Below, piece by piece: positions 24,333-31,675 of a stretch of 64,000 nt of DNA. Within the stretch, counting starts at the first letter, position 1. Each line of letters opens with the position of its first letter. Both the position numbers and the translations under genes were made by a program. The stretch is taken from contig NZ_JXQZ01000001.1 in the NCBI RefSeq assembly GCF_000878135.1, positions 62,001-126,000 on the forward strand, in the 5' to 3' direction. The notes below the pieces were generated by a model, which saw nothing but the letters and a program-made list of their open reading frames with translations, made no database searches and had not been told where the DNA came from. The DNA comes from Frigoribacterium sp. MEB024. Lineage in GTDB: Bacteria > Actinomycetota > Actinomycetes > Actinomycetales > Microbacteriaceae.

Positions 24333-25724
24333 ATGGCCGACAACGTGCAGACCGCGAGCGTCGGGGGCATCGCACCCCTCGACGACGACGTCACGTTCCA
24401 CCGGCGCCGTGTGACGTTCGTCGCACCTCTCGACGACACCGTCCCCGAGTCCTCCGCTCGCCCGGACCAGCAGGAGCACCACCCCGTGAACCAGACCCTC
24501 GCCCCCGTGGCCCCCGCCGACCGCCTCGACGCGCCGACCGAGATCGTCCCCCAGGCCGAAGCCGAAGCCGAAGCCGCGTCCGAAGCCGCGACGGCCCGAG
24601 CGCCCCGCCCCGTCTCGATCCCCTCGCACCGCGCCGACGTCGCCCTCGACGACGTGGTGCCCACCGACGTCTTCGAGGCCCGGCCCGCGAGCGTGGCCCG
24701 CCACTCGGTCGACACCTCGGCGATCACGCTGCCGGTGCTCGCCGTGTCGGTGCCCGACGACCTGCCCCAGCCTCCCGAGCGGATGACGCTCGACGACGAG
24801 GTGCTCGCCCGCCTGGTCGAGAAGCGCTTCGAGGACACCGCGACCATCGACCTGATGGCCGTCGTCCAGGCCCAGCTCGCCCTGCGCGAGGTCGAGGCCG
24901 CGCGCTTCGCCTCGTGGGAGGACGAGATCACCCGCGTCGGCACGGACGAGGCGGCCCGCGCACTCGAGGCCACCCGCCTCCGCTTCACCGGGGTCGTCCC
25001 CGTCGTGGGCCCCGGGGCGATCCGTGAGGCGCGTCCCGTCGTCGAGGCCGGCCACGCACCGCACGTCCCGCTCACCCCCGGCTCGGACGGCGACCGCGCC
25101 GCTGCGTCGGCCCCGACCTCCTCTCCCGTCGTCGTCACGTCGACCGGCCCGCAGGGGCTCGGCGTCGACGCAGCCTCCCCGACCGAGGTCCCAGACGAGC
25201 AGGCGGCAGCCGACCAGGAGGCGCTGGTCGCGCCGACCACGCCGGCCCCCGCCCCGCAGGCGGTCGCCTCCGCCCCCGTCCCGCCCCTGCTGCGCCGTCC
25301 ACTCGCGCTCGTGGTCGCCGCCACGGCCGCGCTGGTCGTCGTGGCGGCCGTCGTGCTGGCCTTCGTCCCCGCCTTCGCCGTCGCCTCGGCCGTCCTCGCG
25401 ACCGTCGCCGTCCCCGTCGCGACCGGCCTCGTCGGCCTGACCGCGCTCGCGTCGGTCTCGACCCGCCCCGACGACGCGACGCGTGTCGCCCGCCGCGGAC
25501 CGATCGGCGTCGTGGCCGGCGTCGTCGTCGGCACCGTCCTGGGCTTCGGGCTGCTGCTGAGCGACCTCGGCTCGTTCGCCTGGCAGGGCTTCCTCGTCCG
25601 TGCCGTGGGCCTGACGGGCCTGTCGACGTCGGTCTCGGTCGTCGTCGCCCTGCTCGGCGCCGCGGTCGTGGCGTTCATCGTCGCGGTCATGATCACGGGG
25701 TTCCGCTCGACGGCTCGCGACTAG
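24333..25724 (+). CDS. hypothetical membrane protein with long disordered N-terminal region
   Basis: A 463-residue protein I cannot assign. Residues 1-310 are polar and acidic with repeated Ala/Pro/Glu text (QAEAEAEAASEAATA) and two similar short units near the N-terminus (APLDDDVTF and APLDDTVPE). One helical stretch at about 155-215 is rich in Leu, Ala and Glu. The C-terminal 140 residues have four hydrophobic helices, two before and two after a basic loop (RPDDATRVARRGPIG), so the long N-terminus is probably cytoplasmic. It is leaderless: TACCAT (24321-24326), 6 bases, ATG. The stop codon TAG provides the first three bases of the next gene's -10 element. Confidence 0.75.
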   Translation: MADNVQTASVGGIAPLDDDVTFHRRRVTFVAPLDDTVPESSARPDQQEHHPVNQTLAPVAPADRLDAPTEIVPQAEAEAEAASEAATARAPRPVSIPSHRADVALDDVVPTDVFEARPASVARHSVDTSAITLPVLAVSVPDDLPQPPERMTLDDEVLARLVEKRFEDTATIDLMAVVQAQLALREVEAARFASWEDEITRVGTDEAARALEATRLRFTGVVPVVGPGAIREARPVVEAGHAPHVPLTPGSDGDRAAASAPTSSPVVVTSTGPQGLGVDAASPTEVPDEQAAADQEALVAPTTPAPAPQAVASAPVPPLLRRPLALVVAATAALVVVAAVVLAFVPAFAVASAVLATVAVPVATGLVGLTALASVSTRPDDATRVARRGPIGVVAGVVVGTVLGFGLLLSDLGSFAWQGFLVRAVGLTGLSTSVSVVVALLGAAVVAFIVAVMITGFRSTARD

Positions 25725-25733
25725 GCTGTCGAG

Positions 25734-26549
25734 GTGTCCACCCTCGCCTCGGTCAACTCCGTCATCGAACGTCTCTGGCCTCTCGCGTGTGCCTCGTCGT
25801 GGGACTCACCCGGCCTGGTCGTCGGTGATCCCGACCAGCCCGTCACGCACGTGCACCTGGCCGTCGACGCCGTGCTCGACACCGTCGACGAGGCCGTCGG
25901 CATGGGCGCCGACCTCTTGCTCGTCCACCACCCGCTCTTGTTCCACGGCGTCTCGACGATCTCGGAAGACACGACCAAGGGCGCCGTCATCGCGCGGCTC
26001 CTGCGGGCCGGATGCGGTCTCGTCGCCGCGCACACCAACGCCGACGTCGTCGAGACCGGCACGTCCCGCGTGCTCGCCCACCAGCTCGGCCTCGTCGAGC
26101 AGCGCCCGATCACGCCGGGCACGACCGAGGGCACGGGCCTCGGCATCGTCGGTCGTCTGCCGCACGCGATGACCCTCGTGGCCCTCGCGCGCCAACTCGG
26201 GGACGTGCTGCCCCCGACCGCGTCCGGCATCCGCGTGGCCGGCGACGCCGACCACGTCGTCGAGACCGTCGCTCTCTGCGCCGGTGCCGGCGACTCGCTC
26301 TTGGCCGACCCGGCGGTGCTCGCCGCCGACGTGTACGTCACGAGCGACCTGCGGCACCACCCCGCCTCCGACGCTCGCGAGCTGATGAGGCTGGGTCGGG
26401 GCCCCGCCCTCGTCGACGTCTCCCACTGGGCCGCCGAGTGGCTCTGGCTCGACACGGCGGCGGCGCAGCTCCGCCGCGAGCTGCACGACGTCGAGGTCAC
26501 CCTCAGCGACCTGCGCACCGACCCGTGGGACTTCGCCGTCGTGCAGTGA
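25734..26549 (+). CDS. Nif3-like dinuclear metal centre protein
   Basis: A 271-residue member of the Nif3/YbgI/YqfO family, which forms hexameric toroids with a two-metal site; its substrate has not been firmly established. Metal ligands are visible in LLVHHPLLFHG (about 64-74), AAHTNAD (about 98-104) and the C-terminal VDVSHWAAEW (about 226-235). The GTG at 25734 is leaderless: TAGGCT (25722-25727), six bases, GTG. The gene precedes the coiled-coil zinc-ribbon-type protein and rnpB, an order widely conserved in actinobacteria (the Rv2230c-Rv2229c region of Mycobacterium tuberculosis). A CGCGCCTCC motif sits in the gap to the next gene. Confidence 0.9.
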   Translation: MSTLASVNSVIERLWPLACASSWDSPGLVVGDPDQPVTHVHLAVDAVLDTVDEAVGMGADLLLVHHPLLFHGVSTISEDTTKGAVIARLLRAGCGLVAAHTNADVVETGTSRVLAHQLGLVEQRPITPGTTEGTGLGIVGRLPHAMTLVALARQLGDVLPPTASGIRVAGDADHVVETVALCAGAGDSLLADPAVLAADVYVTSDLRHHPASDARELMRLGRGPALVDVSHWAAEWLWLDTAAAQLRRELHDVEVTLSDLRTDPWDFAVVQ

Positions 26550-26661
26550 GCACCTCGAGCCGCCCATCGCGACGACGCCGGGCCGCGACCCGTGAGACCT
26601 CGCGACCCGCGCCTCCTCGTCGCCCCGTCCCCGCCTCCCCCCGACCCCGAGAAGAGTCCCC

Positions 26662-27405
26662 ATGCCCCTGATGAAAGCCAGCTACGAGCACCAGGCCCTG
26701 CTGCTCGACCTGCAGCAACTCGACACCGCGCTGCGCCAGATCGCACACAAGGGCGCCAACCTGCCCGAGATCGCCGTCCTCGCATCGCTCGAAGGTGACG
26801 GCTCGCGCCTGCGCAGCCGCCTCGCGACCGAGCAGGGCGCGTGGGAGGACGCGCAGAGCGAGCTCAAGCGCATCGAGTCCGACGTCGCCGTCGTCGAGGC
26901 GCGCGTCGCCCGTGACGAGCAGCGCATCGCGTCGTCGTCGTCCACGAAGGACGTCGCCGCCCTCGAGGGCGAGCTCGCCGCCCTGGCCAAGCGTCGCTCC
27001 GACCTGGAGGACCTCGAGCTCGAGGTGATGGAGCGCGTCGAGAGCCTGGGTGCCGTCGCCGCCGTGACCCGGGACGAGCTCGACCAGCTCGACACCCGCC
27101 GCGTCGACGCCGAGACCGGACGCGACGCCAAGCTCGCCGAGCTCGAGGCCGACCGGGCCGAGGTCGTCGCCAACCGCGAGACCATCGCGGCGACGGTGCC
27201 CGCCGACCTGCTGGCCCTCTACGAACGTCAGCGCGACCGCTACGGCGTGGGTGCGTCCCTGCTGCGCGGCGGCGTGTCGAGCGCCAGCGGCGTGGCCCTG
27301 ACCGGCAGCGACCTGGCGGCCGTGCGCGCCGCGGCCGAGGACGACGTCGTGCTCTGCCCCGACAGCAACGCCGTCCTCGTCCGCACCTACGAGTCGGGCA
27401 TCTGA
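26662..27405 (+). CDS. coiled-coil protein of the C4 zinc-ribbon family, ribbon degenerate
   Basis: A 247-residue protein. Residues 10-185 form a long coiled coil rich in Glu, Asp, Arg, Ala and Leu, matching the actinobacterial family that sits between nif3 and rnpB (Rv2229c type). In relatives the C-terminus is a zinc ribbon with four Cys; here the equivalent segment, from VALTGSDLAAVRAAAEDD to the end, keeps only one (Cys232 in VVLCPDS), so zinc binding must be lost. The fold may remain, as the flanking residues (NAVLVRTYESG) are typical. An alternative start is the ATG at 26671. The function of the family is not known. Confidence 0.82.
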   Translation: MPLMKASYEHQALLLDLQQLDTALRQIAHKGANLPEIAVLASLEGDGSRLRSRLATEQGAWEDAQSELKRIESDVAVVEARVARDEQRIASSSSTKDVAALEGELAALAKRRSDLEDLELEVMERVESLGAVAAVTRDELDQLDTRRVDAETGRDAKLAELEADRAEVVANRETIAATVPADLLALYERQRDRYGVGASLLRGGVSSASGVALTGSDLAAVRAAAEDDVVLCPDSNAVLVRTYESGI

Positions 27406-27470
27406 CCCCTGCCGGCGCTCCGCTCGCCCCACGGCACCACGGGCGGCCGCGGCACCGCTAGGCTCGGTGT

Positions 27471-27860
27471 CGCGAATGGGTCGACAAGACGGTCGCGTCG
27501 GCGGGTGCAGATCCGCCGCCGAGGAACGTCCGGGCTCCACAGAGCAGGGCGGTGGGTAACACCCACCCGGGGCAACCCGCGAGAAAGTGCAACAGAGAGC
27601 AGACCGCCACGGGTCGCACCCTCGGGTGCGACACGGGGTAAGGGTGAAACGGCGGTGTAAGAGACCACCAGCGGCTCGGGTGACCGGCCGGCTATGTAAA
27701 CCTCGCCCGGAGCAAGGTCAAAGAGGGGACGACGAGGCTGCTCGCCGAGTCCCCGGGTAGACCGCTGGAGAGCTGCGGCAACGTAGTTCCGAGAGAGATG
27801 GCCGTCCATGGTGCTTCGGCACCGGGACAGAACCCGGCGTACCAGTCGGCCCATTCGCCT
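27471..27860 (+). ncRNA. rnpB: RNase P RNA, bacterial type A
   Basis: The catalytic RNA of RNase P, which trims the 5' leader from pre-tRNAs. The conserved CR-I text GAGGAACGTCCGGGCTCC is at about 27520-27537; ACAGAG, GGGTAAGGGTGAAACGGC and GGTGTAAGAGACCACCAGC follow in the correct order, and the 3' part has ACAGAACCCGGCGTACCAG. The P1 helix closes the molecule: CGAATGGGTCGAC (27473-27485) pairs with GTCGGCCCATTCG (27845-27857). A promoter element TAGGCT (27459-27464) places the 5' end near 27471. A 40-base palindromic terminator follows. Length, about 387 bases, is normal. Confidence 0.95.
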
Positions 27861-27870
27861 CGTACGAAAG

Positions 27871-27910
27871 AGACCCCGGGTCAGGAGGCGCGCCTCCTGG
27901 CCCGGGGTCT
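27871..27910. terminator. 40-base near-perfect palindrome between rnpB and ppgK
   Basis: Arms 27871-27890 and 27891-27910 pair at 19 of 20 positions (only T27881 against G27900 fails). The centre is AGGAGGCG/CGCCTCCT, two copies of the window's recurrent motif fused head to head. It ends rnpB on one strand and ppgK on the other. Confidence 0.8.
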
Positions 27911-27933
27911 TCTCGCGTCGGTCGTGCCTCGCC

Positions 27934-28695
27934 TCAGAACGCCGGGTTCGAGTCGGCGGCCAGGGCCGCGGCACCCATGATGCCGGCGTTGTTGCGGAGC
28001 TTGGCGGGGACGATCTCGGCCCGCAGGTCGAGCAGCGGCAGGAACTCGTCGTGGTGCTTCGAGACGCCGCCCCCGACGATGATCAGGCGCGGGTAGAGCA
28101 GGGCCTCGAGGTGCGAGTAGTACTTCTGCAGGCGCTTCGCCCAGTGCTTCCAGCTGAGGTCGTCGCGCTCCTTCGCCGCGAACGAGGCCTTGGTCTCGTA
28201 GTCCTTGCCCCCGATCTCGAGGTGCCCGAGCTCGGCGTTGACGATGAGCACGCCGTCGTTGATCAGGGCGGTGCCGATGCCCGTGCCGAGCGTCGTCATG
28301 ATGACGAGGCCCTTCACGTCTTTCGCGGCCCCGAAGCGCGTCTCGGCGTAGCCGGCGGCGTCGGCGTCGTTGACGAAGTGGATGCCCCGGCCGAGCGTGG
28401 TCTCGAAGAGCTTCTCGGCCTCGAAGCCGATCCACTTCTTCGACACGTTGGCGGCCGAGAGGGTCTTGCCGTCCATGATCGCGGCGGGGAAGCAGACGCC
28501 GACCGGCACCGAGGCGTCGTCGAGGCCCAGTTCGTCGACGATCTGCTGGACGACCGCGACGATGGCGTCCGGCTCGCCGCCCTCGGGGGTGCTCTTCTTG
28601 ATGCGGTCCGAGAGGAGCTCGCCACTGTCGAGGTCGACGATCGCCCCCTTGATGCCTGTGCCGCCGATGTCGATTCCCACTGCGGTGCGTGCCAT
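27934..28695 (-). CDS. ppgK: polyphosphate glucokinase
   Basis: A 253-residue ROK-family kinase that makes glucose 6-phosphate, using polyphosphate (and often ATP) as donor. The phosphate-binding motif is GIDIGGTGIKGAIVDL (residues 6-21); the catalytic-Asp motif is FVNDADAAGYAE (about 106), followed by TLGTGIGTALI and LEIGGKDYE (about 155), the last typical of actinobacterial PpgK proteins. The start at 28695 has AAAGGA upstream. It follows the map gene on the same strand with 13 bases between, so the two are probably co-transcribed from the map promoter. Confidence 0.92.
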   Translation of the reverse strand: MARTAVGIDIGGTGIKGAIVDLDSGELLSDRIKKSTPEGGEPDAIVAVVQQIVDELGLDDASVPVGVCFPAAIMDGKTLSAANVSKKWIGFEAEKLFETTLGRGIHFVNDADAAGYAETRFGAAKDVKGLVIMTTLGTGIGTALINDGVLIVNAELGHLEIGGKDYETKASFAAKERDDLSWKHWAKRLQKYYSHLEALLYPRLIIVGGGVSKHHDEFLPLLDLRAEIVPAKLRNNAGIMGAAALAADSNPAF

Positions 28696-28708
28696 GGGTG
28701 GTCCTTTC

Positions 28709-29572
28709 TCAGGAGAGCGTGAGGATGTCGGCACCGCGTTCGGTGACGACCAGGGTGTGCTCGAACTGGGCCGTGAGGCTCTTGTCGCGGGTGGTGACGG
28801 TCCAGTCGTCGTCCCAGACGTCGGCCTCGATGCCACCGAGGGTCAGCATGGGCTCGATGGTGAACACCATTCCGACCTCGATGACGTCGTCGTACTGCGG
28901 GGCGTCGTAGTGGGGGATGATCAGGCCCGAGTGGAAGGGGCGGCCGACGCCGTGGCCGGTGTAGTCGCGCACGACGCCCAGGCCGAAGCGCTTGGCGTAC
29001 GACTCGATGGCCCGACCGATCACGTTGACCTGGCGGCCCGGGGCGACGGCCTTGATGCCGCGGCGCAGCGCTTCGCGGGTGCGGTCGACCAGCTCGACGG
29101 TCTCGGGGGCGCCCTCGCCGACGACGAAGGTGCGGTTGAGGTCGCCGTGCACGCCGTTCTTGAAGGCCGTGATGTCGATGTTGATCAGGTCGCCGTCGAC
29201 GAGGACGGTGTCGTCGGGGATGCCGTGGCAGATCACCTCGTTGACCGAGGTGCAGACCGACTTGGGGTAGCCGCGGTACCCGAGGGTCGAGGGGTAGGCG
29301 TCGTGTGCGACGACGAAGTCGTGGGCGACGCGGTCGAGTTCGTCGGTGGTGACGCCGGGGCGGAGCGCGGCCTCGACCGCGTCGATGGCCTGCGAGGCGA
29401 TGCGTCCGCTCTCGCGGATGAGCTCGACGGTCTCGGCGTCGTACACGTCGCCGTCGGTGTACTCGGCGGGGGCGGCCTTGCCGACGTACTCGGGTCGGGC
29501 GATCGACGGGGGGACCGGACGCTGCGCTGAGAGCCGGCCCGGGGTCAAGAATCCGTGGGAGTCCCGGGGCAT
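28709..29572 (-). CDS. map: methionine aminopeptidase, type I
   Basis: A 287-residue metalloprotease that removes the initiator Met from new proteins. The five metal ligands are visible in order: Asp in INIDITAF, Asp in HGDLNRTF, His in GHGVGRPF, Glu in FTIEPML and Glu in AQFEHT. It has the N-terminal extension of mycobacterial MetAP1c type (LSAQRPVPPSIARPEY), including a PXXP segment. The ATG at 29572 is leaderless: TAAGCT (29585-29580) lies seven bases upstream. It is divergent from the small SPOR gene and precedes ppgK by 13 bases. Confidence 0.94.
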   Translation of the reverse strand: MPRDSHGFLTPGRLSAQRPVPPSIARPEYVGKAAPAEYTDGDVYDAETVELIRESGRIASQAIDAVEAALRPGVTTDELDRVAHDFVVAHDAYPSTLGYRGYPKSVCTSVNEVICHGIPDDTVLVDGDLINIDITAFKNGVHGDLNRTFVVGEGAPETVELVDRTREALRRGIKAVAPGRQVNVIGRAIESYAKRFGLGVVRDYTGHGVGRPFHSGLIIPHYDAPQYDDVIEVGMVFTIEPMLTLGGIEADVWDDDWTVTTRDKSLTAQFEHTLVVTERGADILTLS

Positions 29573-29638
29573 ACGATCAAGCTTAGGGGGAGCGCGACGG
29601 GCTCGCGTTCTCGACAGCCGCACCGAGAGGACGACACC

Positions 29639-29809
29639 ATGGCCGAGTTCTGGTTCAACACGAAGACCCACGAGGTCGAAGAGGGCAAGGTCTCGCCCGC
29701 CGTCGACCGTGCCGGGCCCTACGCCACGCGCGACGAGGCGGCCCGGGCGATCGAGACGATCAAGGCCCGCAACGCCGCCCTCGACGCCGAAGAGGCCGCG
29801 AACGACTGA
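29639..29809 (+). CDS. small SPOR-domain-like protein
   Basis: A 56-residue acidic protein: MAEFWFNTKTHEVEEG, then a SPOR-like segment (RAGPYATRDEAARAIETI) and a short acidic tail. The segment resembles the strand-helix half of a SPOR domain, which in full-length form binds denuded peptidoglycan; this protein has no signal peptide or anchor, so a direct cell-wall role is doubtful. GAGG lies 9 bases before the ATG. Similar small genes next to map are common in Microbacteriaceae. A 16-bp hairpin follows. Confidence 0.8.
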   Translation: MAEFWFNTKTHEVEEGKVSPAVDRAGPYATRDEAARAIETIKARNAALDAEEAAND

Positions 29810-29815
29810 CCGGAT

Positions 29816-29852
29816 CGAGCGTCCCGTCGGCGGCCGGCCGACGGGACGCTCG
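29816..29852. terminator. 16-bp hairpin between SPOR gene and nadE
   Basis: Arms 29816-29831 and 29837-29852 are perfectly complementary around the loop GGCCG. It separates two convergent genes and can terminate both. Confidence 0.75.
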
Positions 29853-29856
29853 GGCG

Positions 29857-31638
29857 TCAGACCGTCGTCGGCCGGTAGGTGATCGGCAGTCGGCGGTCGC
29901 GACCGAAGGCCATGCCCGAGATCTTCGGACCGATCGCCCCCTGGCGGCGCTTCCACTCGGACCGGTCGACCAGCTTCGTGATCTCGGCCACCGTGTCGGC
30001 GTCGTAGCCGAGGGCGACGACGTCGGCCGCCCCGAGCGCGTTCGTGATGTATCCCTCGAGGATGCCGTCGAGCACCTCGTACGGTGGCAGCGAGTCCTCG
30101 TCCTTCTGGTCGGGACGCAGCTCGGCCGACGGCGGCTTCGTGATCGAGTTCTCGGGGATGGGCGCGGTCTCGCCGATCGACTCGGCGTGGGCGTTGCGCC
30201 ACCGGGCGAGCTCCCAGACCATCGTCTTGGGGACGTCCTTGATCGGGGCGAACCCGCCGACCGAGTCGCCGTAGATCGTCGAGTAGCCCACGGCCAGCTC
30301 GGTCTTGTTGCCGGTGGTCAGCACGAGGTGGCCGTGCAGGTTCGACAAGCCCATCAGCACGAGCGCCCGGGCGCGGGCCTGCACGTTCTCGGCGGCGAGA
30401 CCCGTGAGGTGCAACTGCTCCTCGAACGGCGCGACGAGGTCGGCGATCGGCTCGGTCGAGTACCGCACGCCGATCCGCTCGGCGACGTCGTCGGCGTCGC
30501 TGCGGCTGTGCTCGCTCGACCACTGGCTGGGCATCGACACGCCGTACACGGCGTCGGCCCCGATGGCGTCGGCCGCGATCGCCGCGCACACGGCCGAGTC
30601 GATGCCGCCCGAGAGGCCGAGGATCACGCTGCGGAACCCGTTCTTCCGCACGTAGTCGCGGGTGCCGAGCACCAGGGCGTTCCAGAGCTGTTGCCGATCG
30701 TCGGGCAGTTCGGCGACGTCTCGTTCGATCGTGGACGAGGAGGCGCGGACCGCGTCGGACCCGGAGCCCCCGGCGCCGTCGCCGGTCCCCTCGGTCGCTG
30801 CCTCGAGCTCGACGCGGCGGATGCCCTCGGGCAGCTCGGTGTCGGTGGCCGGCTCGGGGTCGAGGTCGACGACCAGCAGGTGCTCGTCGAATTGCGGGGC
30901 CCGGGCCAGGATCGTCCCGGTGCCGTCGACCACCACGCTGTCGCCGTCGAAGACCAGGTCGTCCTGACCGCCGACGATGTTCACGTAGGCGACCAAGGTG
31001 TCGTTCTCGACGGCCCGGCGGGTGACGAGCGGGAGGCGTACCTCGTCCTTGTCGCGGACGAACGGGCTCGCGTTGATCACGAGGAGCAGACCCGCGTCGG
31101 CGTGCAGCACACGCTCGACCGGGCCGCCGTCGCGCCAGAGGTCCTCACAGATGACGAGGGCGACGTCGACGCCGGCCACCCGGACGACGAGCAGCTCGTC
31201 GCCGGGGATGAACACGCGGTACTCGTCGAAGACCGAGTAGTTCGGCAGGTGGTACTTCGCGGTCGTCGTCACGACACGCCCGCCCTGCAGGACGCTCGCG
31301 CAGTTCTTCGCGATGGCCGTCGGGGCGTTGCTCGTGCCCAGCAGGCGGGGCTCGAACGGGCCGTCGGCGTGGCCGACCACGACCGGCAGATCGCCCAGGC
31401 CCTCGGCCTGGAGGGTCTCGGCCAGCACCTCGACGGCGTGCCGGCTGGCCTGGAGGAAGCTCGGCCGGCTGGCGAGGTCTTCGATCGGATAGCCCGTGAC
31501 GCTCATCTCGCCCGCGGCGAGGAGGTCGGCACCGGCGGCACGGGCCCGACGGGCCGCTTCGACGATCTGGGCGGAGTTGCCGGCGAGGTCGCCGACGACG
31601 GGGTTGGTCTGCGCGAGCGCCAAGCGGAGTCGGGGCAT
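29857..31638 (-). CDS. nadE: NAD(+) synthetase, glutamine-hydrolysing
   Basis: A 593-residue enzyme that amidates nicotinate adenine dinucleotide to NAD using glutamine. The N-terminal nitrilase-type glutaminase domain (1-280) has its triad: Glu in GEMSVTGYP (about 45), Lys in TAKYHLPNY (about 118) and Cys in LVICEDLW (about 154). The C-terminal synthetase domain has the P-loop LGLSGGIDSA (about 315) and the later TTGNKTELAVGY. The linker (about 255-290) is rich in Gly, Ser and Glu. It is leaderless: TACGGT (31651-31646), 7 bases, ATG. This -10 element overlaps that of the divergent glnA2. It uses glutamine made by its neighbours. Confidence 0.95.
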   Translation of the reverse strand: MPRLRLALAQTNPVVGDLAGNSAQIVEAARRARAAGADLLAAGEMSVTGYPIEDLASRPSFLQASRHAVEVLAETLQAEGLGDLPVVVGHADGPFEPRLLGTSNAPTAIAKNCASVLQGGRVVTTTAKYHLPNYSVFDEYRVFIPGDELLVVRVAGVDVALVICEDLWRDGGPVERVLHADAGLLLVINASPFVRDKDEVRLPLVTRRAVENDTLVAYVNIVGGQDDLVFDGDSVVVDGTGTILARAPQFDEHLLVVDLDPEPATDTELPEGIRRVELEAATEGTGDGAGGSGSDAVRASSSTIERDVAELPDDRQQLWNALVLGTRDYVRKNGFRSVILGLSGGIDSAVCAAIAADAIGADAVYGVSMPSQWSSEHSRSDADDVAERIGVRYSTEPIADLVAPFEEQLHLTGLAAENVQARARALVLMGLSNLHGHLVLTTGNKTELAVGYSTIYGDSVGGFAPIKDVPKTMVWELARWRNAHAESIGETAPIPENSITKPPSAELRPDQKDEDSLPPYEVLDGILEGYITNALGAADVVALGYDADTVAEITKLVDRSEWKRRQGAIGPKISGMAFGRDRRLPITYRPTTV

Positions 31639-31640
31639 GT

Positions 31641-31655
31641 CCACTACCGTAGTGG
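31641..31655. promoter_or_regulatory. palindromic bidirectional promoter of nadE and glnA2
   Basis: CCACTACCGTAGTGG contains -10 elements on both strands, TACCGT (31645-31650, plus) and TACGGT (31651-31646, minus), sharing five of six bases. RNA polymerase can open only in one direction at a time, so the two genes should compete. The glnA2 leader that results is about 19 bases and contains AGAAAGG. Confidence 0.65.
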
Positions 31656-31675
31656 CGGAGCAGAAAGGCCGTGGC

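Noticed and set aside
27387-27974. Open frame of 195 codons on the minus strand across rnpB
   Set aside because: It lies antisense to the well-defined RNase P RNA, is Arg/Pro-rich with no domain, and has no start signals; it follows from high G+C.
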